DNA of 64,000 nt. Origin: Ceratotherium simum simum. Lineage: Eukaryota > Chordata > Mammalia > Perissodactyla > Rhinocerotidae. Numbering within the stretch: the stretch's first letter is position 1; every line of letters starts with the position of its first letter. Of the stretch, positions 1 through 11,374 are shown one piece after another. Both the position numbers and the translations under genes were made by a program. The stretch is taken from positions 24,345,850-24,409,849 of the forward strand of contig NW_004454180.1 of assembly GCF_000283155.1 (NCBI RefSeq), written 5' to 3'. Below the pieces are notes generated by a model. It was not told where the DNA came from, did no database searches, and was given only the letters and a program-made list of their open reading frames with translations.

Positions 1-78
1 AACTAGAAGGATGTGCAGCTACGACACACAACAATCTACTGGGGCTTTGGGGAGAAAAAAATAAATTAAAAAAAAGAG
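1..78 (+). repeat. 3' fragment of an ERE SINE cut by the window start
   Basis: AACTAGAAGGATGTGCAGCT through TCTACTGGGGCTTTGGGGAG and an A-rich tail is the same sequence as the reverse complement of the internal part of the long ERE at 32436-32735. The 5' part lies outside the window. Confidence 0.8.
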
Positions 79-273
79 AAAGGATATTAAAGTCATAAAA
101 GGATTACTTTGAAGATGAGCATTTGAGAGAGCCTCTGGCTACCACTCACCCACTGCTTCTTCTGTCAACTCTGTTAAGTCAAGGGTAGGTAATAGACCAT
201 GTAGGTGCAGTTCCATGTTCTCCTATCTAGTCTACCCCTCATCATCTCTGCTTGGAAGGAAACTCTAAATTAG

Positions 274-462
274 AATTGCCAGATGAAAGACAGGATGTCC
301 AATTAAGTTTGAATTTCAGATAAACAATAAACAACGATATTTTGTCCAGTATAAATATGTCCCATGCAATATTTGGGACATACTTATACTAAAAAATTAT
401 TTGTTTATCTGAACTTCAAATCAAACCGGGGCCCTGTACTTGTGTTTGCTAAATTTGGCAAC
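274..462. mobile_element. Palindromic MITE-like element
   Basis: The two halves are imperfect reverse complements, meeting near GTCCCATGCAATATTTGGGAC (360-380). ATTGCCAGATG at the left answers TTTGGCAACT at the right. The phrases AATTTCAGATAAACAA (left) and TTGTTTATCTGAACTTC (right) pair. I recognise this as a widespread ancient mammalian palindromic repeat but do not recall its name with certainty. Confidence 0.65.
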
Positions 463-470
463 TCAACTCC

Positions 471-1315
471 ACATCACGGACCCAGAACTGAGTAAGGGTG
501 GACGTGGACTTTTCTGGTGCCCTGGGTAGGGGTTCAGAGCAATAAGAAGTCCCACTGCTTGGATGGCTTTCCCCACTGTCTTCACCTTGCCCGAGGGCTG
601 GATCCTCCCAGGAAAAGGTGTTACCTTAAAGTTTACCTGTCTTTCAGTATTCACATTTGCCCATCTATGAGCCTGCAAGGAGCTGCTATTCATTCCTTCT
701 TCCCTTCACTGAATCTTCTCTTATTCTGATTTATTCTAATTCTAAAAGCAGTCTGCTCAGAAAAGTTCTCCTGGAGAAATGACAGGCTCGTCCTACTCAT
801 TTATAAATTTCCTGCCAGCATGCATTTTTATTATTGACAATTGTGTTGCAGAAGAATTTTTCTTGCAAATGCTGGCCAATTCTTCCCTGGATCCTAGGTG
901 ACCCCTTTTCTATAAATAAAGCCACCGAGGGGTTTTTTGCCATTAATTACTAATGTAACCACAGAAAGAAAAAAACAGAACACTAGAAGGAAAACTCCAG
1001 TATTCAGAACTCTGTAAAGAGGAAAACAGCAACAGGATGTCTGAGAGGTGGGAACATTGCGTCCCCACAGATACGCAGAGCACAGCCGTGGGCAATTTGG
1101 AGCAATAATTCTTCAGCTGTCCAGGCAGGCAAGAGGCAGTCAGCCTTTTGGAAATCTTTCATTCTTCCAATAAACATTAAGGTCGGGAATAGGGAGTTGT
1201 AGGAACTGAGGCTTGTGAATTAGGCAAGAATCCAGATATCCCACCTGGAAGATGCTACTAGAATCTCAATAGCATCAGCTCAAGGGTAACTTGACACAGA
1301 GCCTTGGTGCTAGTC
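471..1315. other. Unassigned intergenic sequence
   Basis: Ordinary mixed-composition DNA with no ORF, repeat or site I can support. Confidence 0.6.
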
Positions 1316-1319
1316 TAGA

Positions 1320-1546
1320 TCAGCATTTGTAAACCTTGGCATTTTGGACGTTTGGGGCCAGATAACTCTTTGGTGTGGGGATTGTCCTGTGCGTTAGAGG
1401 ATGTTTAGCAGCATCCTGGCCTCCACTCACCAGATGCCAGCAGCACCCTCCCAGTGGTGAAAATCAAAAATGTCTTCGGATATTGCCAAATGTCCCCTGG
1501 AGGGCAAAAATTACCACTAGTTGAGAGCCACTGGTCCAGAATAGAA
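1320..1546 (-). mobile_element. MER20-like hAT DNA transposon
   Basis: GACGTTTGGGGCCAGATAAC, GGATGTTTAGCAGCATCCTG, ATTGCCAAATGTCCCCTGG and the end GTTGAGAGCCACTGG are the reverse complement of the MER20 consensus I recall. It is an old non-autonomous element. Confidence 0.7.
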
Positions 1547-1547
1547 G

Positions 1548-1690
1548 AGTGGTATTTAACCCTGGTGGAACATTAGAACCTGGGAGTCTTGAAAACACTG
1601 ATTCTCTGGCCCCACCCCTCAGGAGTCTGATTTAACTGGTCTGGGATGGAGCTTAGGCACTGATATTTTCTAAAAGCCCTTTGCCTGTTT
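1548..1690 (+). mobile_element. MER5A-like hAT DNA transposon
   Basis: AACCTGGGAGTCTTGAAAAC, GATTCTCTGGCCCCACCCC and TAAAAGCCC follow the order of the MER5A consensus. It is degraded, so the boundary is approximate. Confidence 0.6.
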
Positions 1691-4285
1691 TTCATCTGCA
1701 GCAAGGGCTGAGATATATTGCACTAAACTAGAAAAAAAGAAAAAAAAAAGAATCCTGTCTTCAAAAGGATCACTCTTAGAAACCGGGGGCGGGGCCCAGG
1801 CCTGAGTCCACAGCTGTGGATCAAGCGGCCTCAGCTGTTGAAGAGCCAAGGAGGCTAGGCTTGGCAGATCACATCCACTTACCCCAGTGGAACACGTCTT
1901 AACTGCATTTTTTTTTTAACTATCTTAGAATGTTAGGCTATGGTTACATTAATAAGGTTGCAAGATAGGAAAAGGAACAGAACAAATGAATTGAGCAATT
2001 GCAGAACTCTGATTTTTTAAAAAAACTTTTTTCTTAAAAAAAAGGAAGTTTTCATTCCCTGGTTCCTTTTTCACTTGTTAAAAGCCTTCTACTACTTTTA
2101 TCTCGTGAGATTGCCAGTTATTGCTTGGAAACGTTAGTAGTTATTAGGAGCACATTTACAGTAGTCTTCAACTATCTGAAGTAATGTCACGCACGCCTGC
2201 CTTTCCTAAATTCTACACAGATGGGCAGGAAGAGTTAAAGGCCAGCCTTCTGCCCAGCTCTGGAGTTCAAGGCAGGCACGCCTTCGCTTCCCCCTCTTCT
2301 GAGGGTGACAACCTAGAAAGAGTCTAGAGAAAGAGTTTACTTTGCTTGCTGAGACTGGTCTTCCTAGAAATGTTTTGCAAGGCATGAAACATCCTTCTGA
2401 CTGTGCAAAGTGGATGTGTGGCCAGAGTATGCAAATTTGGTACAGAGATAGGTGGCACCAAGAAGGCCTTTAAAATTAGTGATGCTTACTAATGACCGAG
2501 CTGCAGCCACAATTGCTATTTATCCTATAATAGTTGTACAATCCTCATATTTTATTTTCATAATGTCACTAAGTCCTGATGAAATAAATGCTAGATAATA
2601 AAAGTATAAATTTATAATGAGTTATTGGTAATACACTCACTGGTCTTCACGGAGTGGGGATTACGCCTTGCTTGACCATTTACACTAGAACTCGCAGGAG
2701 AACTCTTGCATATGGACAGGACTTTCCTTTCTCTTTTGCTATAGAAACCTTTATTGTCCACTTTCATTCCACCACTGGGAAAGACCTCTAGAATAAATGC
2801 TTAGATCTCAACGATCTTCTTGGGATTCCTTTGCTTCTCAACTCAATGAAAACAAGCGCAACAGAATAAGGAAGTAAATCCAGTGAGGCATGAGCCAGCT
2901 GAGAGGGAGTGTGGGCAGCCCAGGGCACAGGGAGAAGTGTTGGGGAGGCTAGGACAGCAGACATGCAGCAGACCATGCAAATGCCCAGTGTGCAGCTGCA
3001 GGAGAGAATGCGGGCAGAAGAGAGAAATGAGAGAAAGCAAAGGATGTGTCTACTACGAAAGTCAGGGGGGAATGAAAATTCAGTCATAAGGATCGGAGCC
3101 AACAGGGAAAAGCCCAAGGAATGGAGTACTGGAGGCTCTCAGTAAGTGAGTCACCCTCACTGATAGGAGGGAATGGGTTTCTTAAATGCTTCCTCTCACT
3201 CTTTCTGGAGCCTGGCACCTCCAGTAATGAGGTAATTAAATGGGGACCATTTGTAATATAACTCAACCCTGAAGAAAATCCTCTTTTAGCACAATAAGCT
3301 AGAGATTACTCCTCATGGTCTGAAAGATTGGATGGTGTGTTAGATATTTCAATACTGCCCTGAAGCCCAGGCAAGTGGCACCACGCCTCTGTGCCCTCTG
3401 TTGAGAGGGCCTGGCATATCACAGACTTGCACAGATTAATTTCTCAGGGAACACAGAGGTGCCTCTGTCACTTGGGACCTGATGCTCACACCGGCACAGC
3501 ACGGCCCACGACGGTAAACATTTGCTTTCAAGACTCACACCGCTCAGGCCCCAGGGAAATACTTCTCCACATATCGCGTCCTATGACTTCAAAACAGAAG
3601 GCAGATGCACCCGAATTCTGTAAAGATTTGTGAGTTGTAGCACCGTTGAAATCAGAGACAGACACTGATTTACACTGTGGAGAGTGTTTCAGTGGCAGAA
3701 GTGCTTAGGTAAGAGAAAAGACAAATTAATTAACTTGTCAAATCCTTCCTCTCAGATGATACGAATGCAATAGATTCTTGCATAATACAGTTTCCCAGGA
3801 GCGCCATGCGTCTATTTTCTGGCTTCTCTTCATGCTCCAATTCACGGTTCCAGAGGTACTTAAGAATTAGATCAGTTTTTGAAAATTAAACATGGTCGTT
3901 TAAGAATATTTTGCAAAATTGAACATTTCATATTCGCCTTAAATTTGTGCCTATGTAGGCTTAGATGTAATGCGATTCAAGTACTGGCATGTAGATGGAC
4001 ATTAAAGATGAGAAGTGCAAAAACTTTTTGATCATGAAAATACTTAAGATTTTATTACATCTATAAAAATTAAACTAAAATTTGAAACTAAATAACTTAC
4101 TTTAAATTTTTACATTTATTATAATTTGTATGTTTTCTTTTAATTTTGTTGGATAAATATCGTATCAAAATATTAATATATTAGAAAGGATTTTTGAAGA
4201 TTTTTATTTTAAAATTTTTACTTTTTAAATTTTAGATGAAAATATTCTAAATTTTGTACACTTTAAATGTAATTGTGTTTGACGG
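1691..4285. other. Unassigned intergenic sequence
   Basis: No gene is supportable. An A-rich run lies at 1730-1750, and 4060-4260 is strongly AT-rich. Short frames around 2788-3633 show no family I recognise and no splice or promoter context. Confidence 0.55.
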
Positions 4286-4289
4286 TTTG

Positions 4290-4440
4290 ATCCTTTCAGT
4301 CTGTGGTTTATCTTCTACTTTTCTTGATAGTGTCTTTCAAAGAGCAGTTTGTAATTCTTATGAAGTCCAATTCATCAATTTTTTTCTTTAATGGTTTTGT
4401 GGGAGTTTTTTTGTCCTAAGAATTTTTTTTTAGCTGAAGG
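4290..4440 (-). mobile_element. L1 ORF2 3' fragment, antisense
   Basis: TTTCTTGATAGTGTCTT ... CCAATTCATCAATTTTTTTC ... TTTTTTGTCCTAAGAA is antisense LINE-1. It closely parallels the separate copy at 6390-6485. Confidence 0.65.
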
Positions 4441-4471
4441 ATCAAACAATCCTTGATTGTTGATTGTTTGT

Positions 4472-4972
4472 TACAGTTACTACTGTAACAAATTACCATA
4501 GCTTAGTGTCTTAAAACAATACAAATTTATTTTCTTACCATTCTGTAGGCCAGAAGTCCGATATGGCTAAACTCAAGGACTGCACTCCTTTCCGGAGGCT
4601 CCAGGGGAGAATCCGTTCCTTGCCTTTTCCAGCTTCTAGACCCTGCCCACATTCCTGGGCTCATGGCTTCCTTTTTCCATCTTCAAAGCCAGAAGTAGCA
4701 GGTTGGTTCTTCATGTCACATCTTTCTGACGCTCATTTTGTGGCCTCATCTCTCTCTGACTGCGGCTGGGAAAGGTTTTCCACTTTTGAGTACGCAGATG
4801 ATTAGATTGAGCCCACCTGGGTAAAAACAGTCTCCCCCCACCCCCCCCGCCACGCCCCATCTGAAGGTCCTTAACCTTAATCACATATGCAAAGTCCCTT
4901 TTGCCATGTAAAAGAGTACAAGGTTTAGACATAGATATCTTTAGGAGGTAATTATTCTACCTACCACAATCA
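4472..4972 (-). mobile_element. MLT1-type (ERVL-MaLR) LTR, antisense
   Basis: ACTGTAACAAATTACCATAG, AAAACAATACAAATTTATTT and AGGCCAGAAGTCCG are the reverse complement of the MLT1 3' end. A run of C lies at 4834-4850. It is old and diverged with no coding content. Confidence 0.6.
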
Positions 4973-4979
4973 TTTAGAA

Positions 4980-6270
4980 TGAGTAAAAGTCAAGATTATA
5001 ACAGCAGTAGAATATACAAACATGAAGATCTAAAAGAAAAAAGAAAGGTGAAGAGAAAGAAGAAACTGAAAATCTTTAAAGAGACAGCCTGCTCAAATTT
5101 TTAAAAACTGAAAACAATCAGAGTGAACAGACTTCTGTTGAGCATAACACACTTAAAATTTGTGAACAGGGCATTACAAATTCTTTATATAATGGAGATT
5201 TAGTTACTGATCAAAACAATAAAAATAAGCAAGAGAATTAGAATTAGTCTCATCAAATCCATAACATGAAAAGATCAGATGAAATTCCAACAACTTCACA
5301 AATGAAGACTAATTATCAATCCAAACAATGAGACTATATATGAGAGTCTCCGTTTGCACTCTTGTTGGGAATCTGAAAATATCAGAGTTTGGTGGGCTTC
5401 ATCCTGAGGCCAGACCATAGAGATAGCCCCTTCCCCTTCCTCTCCTCCACCCACAGGTCCTGGGCACCCGCCCTATCCAACATCAGAACTGGACTCAAAG
5501 GAAGATAAACCTACAGGAGGGAGCAAAGAGTTGAAAAAGGAGCTGAGGGGGAGAGAAAAAGAGAGAGGATGCAAAAGAGAGGGTCTGGGGGATAACTCTG
5601 CTCTTGGAACGGTGGCCACAGGAAATGTGGACCCCAAGAGTCAGAAACAAGCTGAAAAGACCAGAGAAGCCACACCCAATCAATGCTACTCTGTGGCTTC
5701 TGTGTTGGTCAAGAAACATCGCCTGCCAAAAGTTCCCCTAGAACATTCTTCCTGATTCCGTGTAGGTTCTTCACTAGTAAATGGTAATACCATTTTGTTT
5801 TAGACTGTACTACCCCTTGTTCCAAAACAAGGGGAGAATGATGGGTTTATATTGTAAATTTCCTACCTTATTACACATGGAGAAGTGGAAAGCTAAGCAA
5901 AGAGAAGAGCTGAGAGTTTTACCTAATCATCCCTGTCCACAGAATGTTTGCTCATTCCTTGTCAAGGAGTGAATGACAAAGCCAGTTCACATTTTGTGTA
6001 GGATGTGTCTAGTTAATATAAGTGTTTATGAATTCAGTTAATTAGTTACCTGTAGTGAAAACTGAGACATTCTCAAGCAAATCACTTTTTATTACAAATT
6101 CCAGATAAGAATCATAAAAGGACATTCATCATGGCAAAAATAACTACCATCTGGATGGGATGCTAATCACTAGCTATTGATTCAATCAATGCCCAAAAAA
6201 AGCATAGTTCATCTTTTATTTCAGTCATAATTAAAAGAAGCAGCTGAAGTGCCTATTCAAATCTTTAGAT
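4980..6270. other. Unassigned intergenic sequence
   Basis: Purine-rich near 5025-5090 and 5500-5600. No supportable gene or named repeat. Confidence 0.5.
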
Positions 6271-6274
6271 CATT

Positions 6275-6845
6275 TTCTATTGGATTGTTTTCTTTTTATT
6301 GAGTTGTAAAAGCTCTTTATATATTCTAACGAAAGACTTTATCAGATATGCATTTTGCAAATATTTTCTATCAGTGTGCAGTTTACCTTTTCATTTTCTT
6401 GATAGTGTCTTGTAATTCTTATGAACTCCAATTTATCAATTTTTTTCTTTCATAGTTTTGTGGATGGTTTTTTGTCCTAAGAAATCTTGGCTTAGCTCAA
6501 GGCTAAGCAAACTAATCAATAAGATTAGTTTCTATATTTTCTTCCAGAAGTTTTATAGGTTTAGGTTCTGATTTTAGGTCTTTGATCCACTTCAGACTGC
6601 TAATAAGCACATAAAAAGATGTTCACCATCATTAGTCATTAGGGAAATGCGTATTAAAACCACAAGGAAATACCACTGTACATATATTAGAAAGGTTAAA
6701 ATTAAGAAGATAAAAAAAACTCTGACCATACCAAGGGCTGATGAAGATGAAGAGCAACGGGAATTCTCATATAGTGCTGGTGGAAATGCAAAATGGCACA
6801 ACCACCTTGCAAAACACTTTGGAGGCAGCTGTACTGACATGGAAT
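6275..6845 (+). mobile_element. 5'-inverted (twin-primed) old L1 fragment
   Basis: 6275-6598 is antisense L1 ORF2 (TTTTTATTGAGTTGTAAAAG, CTCTTTATATATTCTAACG, TCTTTGATCCACTTCAGAC). From 6600 the sequence switches to sense L1 that lies directly downstream in the element (TAATAAGCACATAAAAAGAT, TCATTAGGGAAATGCG, AGTGCTGGTGGAAATGC). The two pieces are near-contiguous in L1 coordinates but head-to-head here, the signature of twin priming. Frames are broken. Confidence 0.65.
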
Positions 6846-7125
6846 TTTGAGTTGGAAAAATCTTAGAAAAAAATGTATTTTGCCCCCTCCCCCCATCTCT
6901 TTACCCTGAGGAACTTTCAGATGAGGAAAATGTAGCTCAAGGAGGAATCTGTCTGTGTCCTCTTGTAGCTTTCTCACGGTAATTACTATCTTGATGATAT
7001 GATAGCCATGACCTTTATTATCAGCTGTCTAGTGTGGGTATTTTTCTCTCTTCATTGCTTTTCTTATTACACCATTGTATGTATATGTTTTCACTGTAAA
7101 CATTTAAACAATACAAAGATAACAC

Positions 7126-7310
7126 AGTTGTGCATCACTTAATGATGGGACACATTCTGAGAAATGCATCATTAGGCAATTGCATTGTTGTGTGAACATC
7201 ATAGAGTGTACTAACACAAACTTAGATGGTATAGCCTACTACACACTAATCTTATGGGACCACCGTCGTATATGTGGTCCATCATTTACGGAAACATCTA
7301 CATGACTGTA
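7126..7310 (+). mobile_element. Tigger-like (Tc1/mariner class) non-autonomous DNA transposon
   Basis: It begins CAGTTGTGCATCACTTAATG and ends with CATGACTGTAG, which is inverted relative to the start. Internal phrases AACATCATAGAGTGTACTAA, GGTATAGCCTACTACACAC and TTATGGGACCACCGTCGTA match a common mammalian element I place in the Tigger group. Internally deleted compared with the copy I recall. Confidence 0.55.
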
Positions 7311-7319
7311 GAATAAATC

Positions 7320-8350
7320 ATGAGAGTCCCCCTTCATTCTTACCCTATCCTACTCCCATCTCCTTCATGAGAATAATTCACCATTTTAGTTTGATAAATG
7401 TTCTTCTAGCTCTTTTTCAATGTTTTAACCTATATTCATACATGTATATACATACAAGATAGATATATAGACAGATGTGTGATTTTTTAACATAAATGGA
7501 ATTGCACTATAGATAGCATTCCATGATTTGCTTTTTCAACAAATTACATGTCTTGGAGAGAGAGAAAAAATGAGGCCTAGGGAAGAACTTGTCTGTAACC
7601 TCCAGCACACCTTCCTCTCTATATATATACATAGAACTCATTCTTTATAACAGTTGCAGAGTATTCCAAAATATGGATGGGCCATAATTTATTTATTCAT
7701 TCTCCTATTGATAGGCATTTTGGTTTTCTCTAATTTTTCATAATTAAAAACTATACTTCAATTAACGCACATATATTTTCTGCAGCTTTGTGCGATATGT
7801 ATGAGTATTACTTTACTATGCGTTCCCAGAAGTGCAATTACAAAGGGGCAAAGGTATAAATATTTTTTGATAAGTACAGTTATAATTTAATAACCTACCA
7901 ACAGGCTGTAACAGTTTACATTCACATCAACAGTGTAAGACCCTGTCTGTTTAATGCTTCCTTACCCTCACCGCTTATAGTCAATACTTCTAATTAATGC
8001 CAATCTGGGGGATGAAAGATAATATCCCATTGTTGCTTTAATTTGCATTTTCCCAATTACTAGTGAGGTTGAACATTCATTCTTTTGTTTTATGGATCAC
8101 TGGCTTCTCTTCTTCTGTAAATTGCCTGTTCATATCCTCTGGTTTTCTGCTTTGGGGCTATCTTTTTCTTTTTTATTTATATGAACCCTTTATTTATTCA
8201 GGGTATTAATCATTTGTCTTTTATATATGTGGCAAATATTTTCTCCCAGACCAATGCTTCTCTTTTTATCTTTGTTTTTGGTATCTTTCATGCTATGGAT
8301 ATTTTAATTTTTTTATGTCCCTTTACTCTTTAATTGTGTACATCTTAATC
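7320..8350 (-). mobile_element. Old L1, antisense
   Basis: CCATAATTTATTTATTCATT, ATTTGCATTTTCCCAATTAC, TAGTGAGGTTGAACATTC, TAAATTGCCTGTTCATATCC and GGCAAATATTTTCTCCCAGA follow in order the antisense of L1 ORF2/3' sequence. There are many stops and no intact frame. Confidence 0.7.
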
Positions 8351-8929
8351 ATACCTAAGTTACTTTAATATCCTTAAAGCCAAGTTCTACTTACAGATAT
8401 ATTTCATTTTCATTCCCAATAGTTCCCTGAGAAACACATTTAAAAAAAAAAAAACCTCTGAAACTTTGTTTAGTCCTTTCTGATAACCAGTCATTGTAGA
8501 ATTTCAAAAAATCATTTTAAAGAAATTCTTCCGGTTAACAACTGGCTTAAAGATGTTTCTAAGGTGAGAGGATGGGTTGGTTAACATATTCAGGAGCAGT
8601 GGACTGGGTGGGCAGCCCCAGGTGGATGCAGAGTTACAGGTATTGGAAGAGACTCTAACTGCATATATAAATAGTTCCTGAAAATCATCAAGGCAGACAA
8701 CTGAAGGCAAACAAAGGAAAACACCAGCTTTGGGCCATCTGAGTCGAGACGACAAAGTATCGAAAGAGCTGAGCCCAATACAGTGATTGCCAATCTGGGA
8801 GCAGGGAGCACTGTGACAAGCAGACAAGCAGGTGAACTTGCAGCCACCATCAGGGAGGTGTGTACCCCAGGGAGGGGTTGGAGGCTACAGGTCGTCACTA
8901 GGGTGGAAAGAGCGGGAACTGCATTCTAT

Positions 8930-9100
8930 GTCAGCACTTCTCAAAAGTTATTGTGTATATGAGTCACCTGGGAATCTTGTCAAAATGCAGATTTTGATTC
9001 AGTGGGTCTGAGGTGGGGCTTAAGATTCTACATTTCCCAACGAGATCCCAGATGATGCTGACACCACTAGTCCTTCAACCATAATTGGAATAGCAGGGTT
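8930..9100 (+). mobile_element. MER5A-like hAT DNA transposon
   Basis: CAGCACTTCTCAAAAGTTAT, AGTCACCTGGGAATCTTGTC, AAAATGCAGATTTTGATTC and CAGTGGGTCTGAGGTGGGGC follow the MER5A consensus in order. Confidence 0.75.
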
Positions 9101-9104
9101 CTAG

Positions 9105-10980
9105 AAGCCTTGTGTCACTAGGCACAGAGCAGCCCCACTTTTCAGATCAGTGCAAAATGGAATAAGAATTTGAAGAGGAATGGAATGCAGATGTCACCGA
9201 TGTCCCTCCTGGCTATATTTGGGATGGCTTCCTAAAATTGGGGGTAGGGCTGATCCTGTGCATGGGGCTCCAGGAGGCTTAGGCTATAGAAACAGTAGGA
9301 CTGCAGAACCTGGGACATAGGCAGGGATTGAGCAGTGACATCTCCTGCTTGTGAATTTGCACAATATCTGCATTCTCAGCATTTTGAAGCTGTTTCACAT
9401 ATTGCTACTTCCATTAATGGGGCCCTTAGCTGCTATTTCTACTTTTCCCTCCAGCCATCCATATTTTGGCTTTTCACACCTCCAGAAAGTGGCCAGAGGA
9501 AATAAAGTGTACTGGAATGAAAACATGCTCATTTGTCTACTCATGCCAAGATTGGACAGGGAAGAAACTGAACGTATTTCTATGGGAAAGATTTTCAAAC
9601 CTCTTTTCTTTGTGGCTCATTTAGGTAAACTAAAAGACCTAAGACCCAATTTGGACTCCCACTTTTCAACAGAGGAGTAACTCTGCGCTTTAAGAAAATA
9701 TTAAATTAAAAAAGAAAAAAGAAAGCTAAAAGTAATAAAAAATAATGTATACATGGTACCAAATTTTTGTATCCTATAATAACACAAACAGATCACAATT
9801 AAGTAGCCTTTAGTGACATATAGGGAAGATTAAAATCTACAGAAATTTGCATGATTTTCTTCAATGATCACTTCACAGCCCATCAGGAGGAAGCTCATGG
9901 CCCACAGGGATCCACAGATCGCATGCTTTGAGGATCACTGGTCTGAAGTAGAGACTTCAGGACTTTGTTCTGAGAAGCCTTGAGGCTCCTTAGAGGTGCC
10001 TTGTGGCTGAGAGAAGAACGAGTTTCCAGCTTCCAACCCTTGTTTTAAGCAAAGCAACTGCACTTTCATCAGGCTAATGCACAACATCAGTCTTGAAGAA
10101 CAGTTTCCAGGACTAACGCAGAGTTTGAGAATCACTGATTCAGAGTTCAATTTCTGTGTATTATCTCTGGATTTGACTTATTCACACTACACCATCACCC
10201 ATAAATAGATAACGCAGAGACGACTATATAAGTTTACAGAGGGGATATTCTCAAAGTCCTTTACCAGGTAAACTTGTGCTGAAAATTACTTGGATAGAAA
10301 ACTAATACATAAACAGTGAGAGCAGTGTAATTGGGAATAATAAAGACACAAATGAAGCATCATGAAAGGGAAGAGCCTCAGGTATTCTGAGAGGTTAGGC
10401 ATTCAAGTGTAACGCTCCTGGTTTTGATCGTTATTTTTAAATAAAATTTCATTGCAGTGCATCTATAAATCAGCGTCCAGGGGTATGAAGTGTTTCTACA
10501 GTAAGAATGAGAGGATATAGATAATGGGACTAAATGCGACATTATAGGTAACGACATAGCCATCCACGTCTCATTGTTCATGGAAAGAGGTGAATAATGC
10601 ACGGCATAATATACTAAAGCAATGAGAATTATTGCATGTTTTCCAGACTTACGTATATAATCAGCCACAATGTCAAACAAAGGACAGCTTCTACTAGTAA
10701 GATGATCAAAGTACAGTAATTACAAAGGCGAGCCTGGAAGAGTTCCCCCGCTTTTTTCTGCAGAACAGCCTAAATAGTAACTTTTGTCAGAAAGCTAGTG
10801 CCTATGAGGTTTAAGGTACTATTTTCCAATTAAAATTTATTTCACAAAGGACATACATCCTTGCCAGCCTTCAGGGAGAACAGTTGATTCAGCTCCTGCT
10901 CCAATGGCAACAAGAAGTGAAGAGCTCCCTCGCAGAATCAGCTGAGCGTTCCTGAGATGATTTTATTCTGGCTTTACTTG
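9105..10980. other. Unassigned intergenic sequence with weak hAT-like ends
   Basis: Phrases such as GAGGATCACTGGTCTGAAG (9931-9949) and TTTGAGAATCACTGATTCAG (10124-10143) resemble worn hAT terminal sequence. I cannot define elements. No gene is supportable. Confidence 0.45.
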
Positions 10981-10984
10981 GTGA

Positions 10985-11115
10985 TTGTTTCATGCCCACC
11001 TCCCGAACAGACTGTAAGTTTGAAGAGAGCTGGATCAAAATGCCTTCACCATTGTCTACTCAACACCAACACAGTATGTGGCACATGGTCATTGAATAAA
11101 CATTTGTTGAGAGAA
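10985..11115 (+). repeat. L2-like LINE 3' tail
   Basis: AGTATGTGGCACATGGTCAT followed by TGAATAAACATTTGTTGAGA is the familiar L2-type 3' end. Confidence 0.6.
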
Positions 11116-11254
11116 CGAATGTACTTACCAGGGGAATATTTGACCTATAAGGCCAAGTTCAAGGTCCCTAATAGCTTCAGCTGCAAGGGATCCTTCGCCC
11201 TTCAGTCCTCTATTATATATCTTCTTGGTTTGTGTTATCTGCGTCTCCTCTCCA

Positions 11255-11372
11255 CCCCCAAGCTTGTTTGAAGGGCAGGACTCTTTTTTTGTGCATGTAC
11301 CTAAGTACCAAAGATAATACTTTGCACATAATAGAGCCTCAATAAATATTTATTAAATAAACAAATAAATGA
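11255..11372 (+). repeat. Second L2-like LINE 3' tail
   Basis: TTGTTTGAAGGGCAGGACTC, then TTTGCACATAATAGAGCCTC and AATAAATATTTATTAAATAA, is another L2-type 3' end in the same orientation, within 150 bases of the first. Confidence 0.65.
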
Positions 11373-11374
11373 GA

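Noticed and set aside
2788..3633. Several frames of 60-109 codons on both strands
   Set aside because: Overlapping on both strands, no family resemblance, no splice signals that would join them; within chance expectation for 64 kb.
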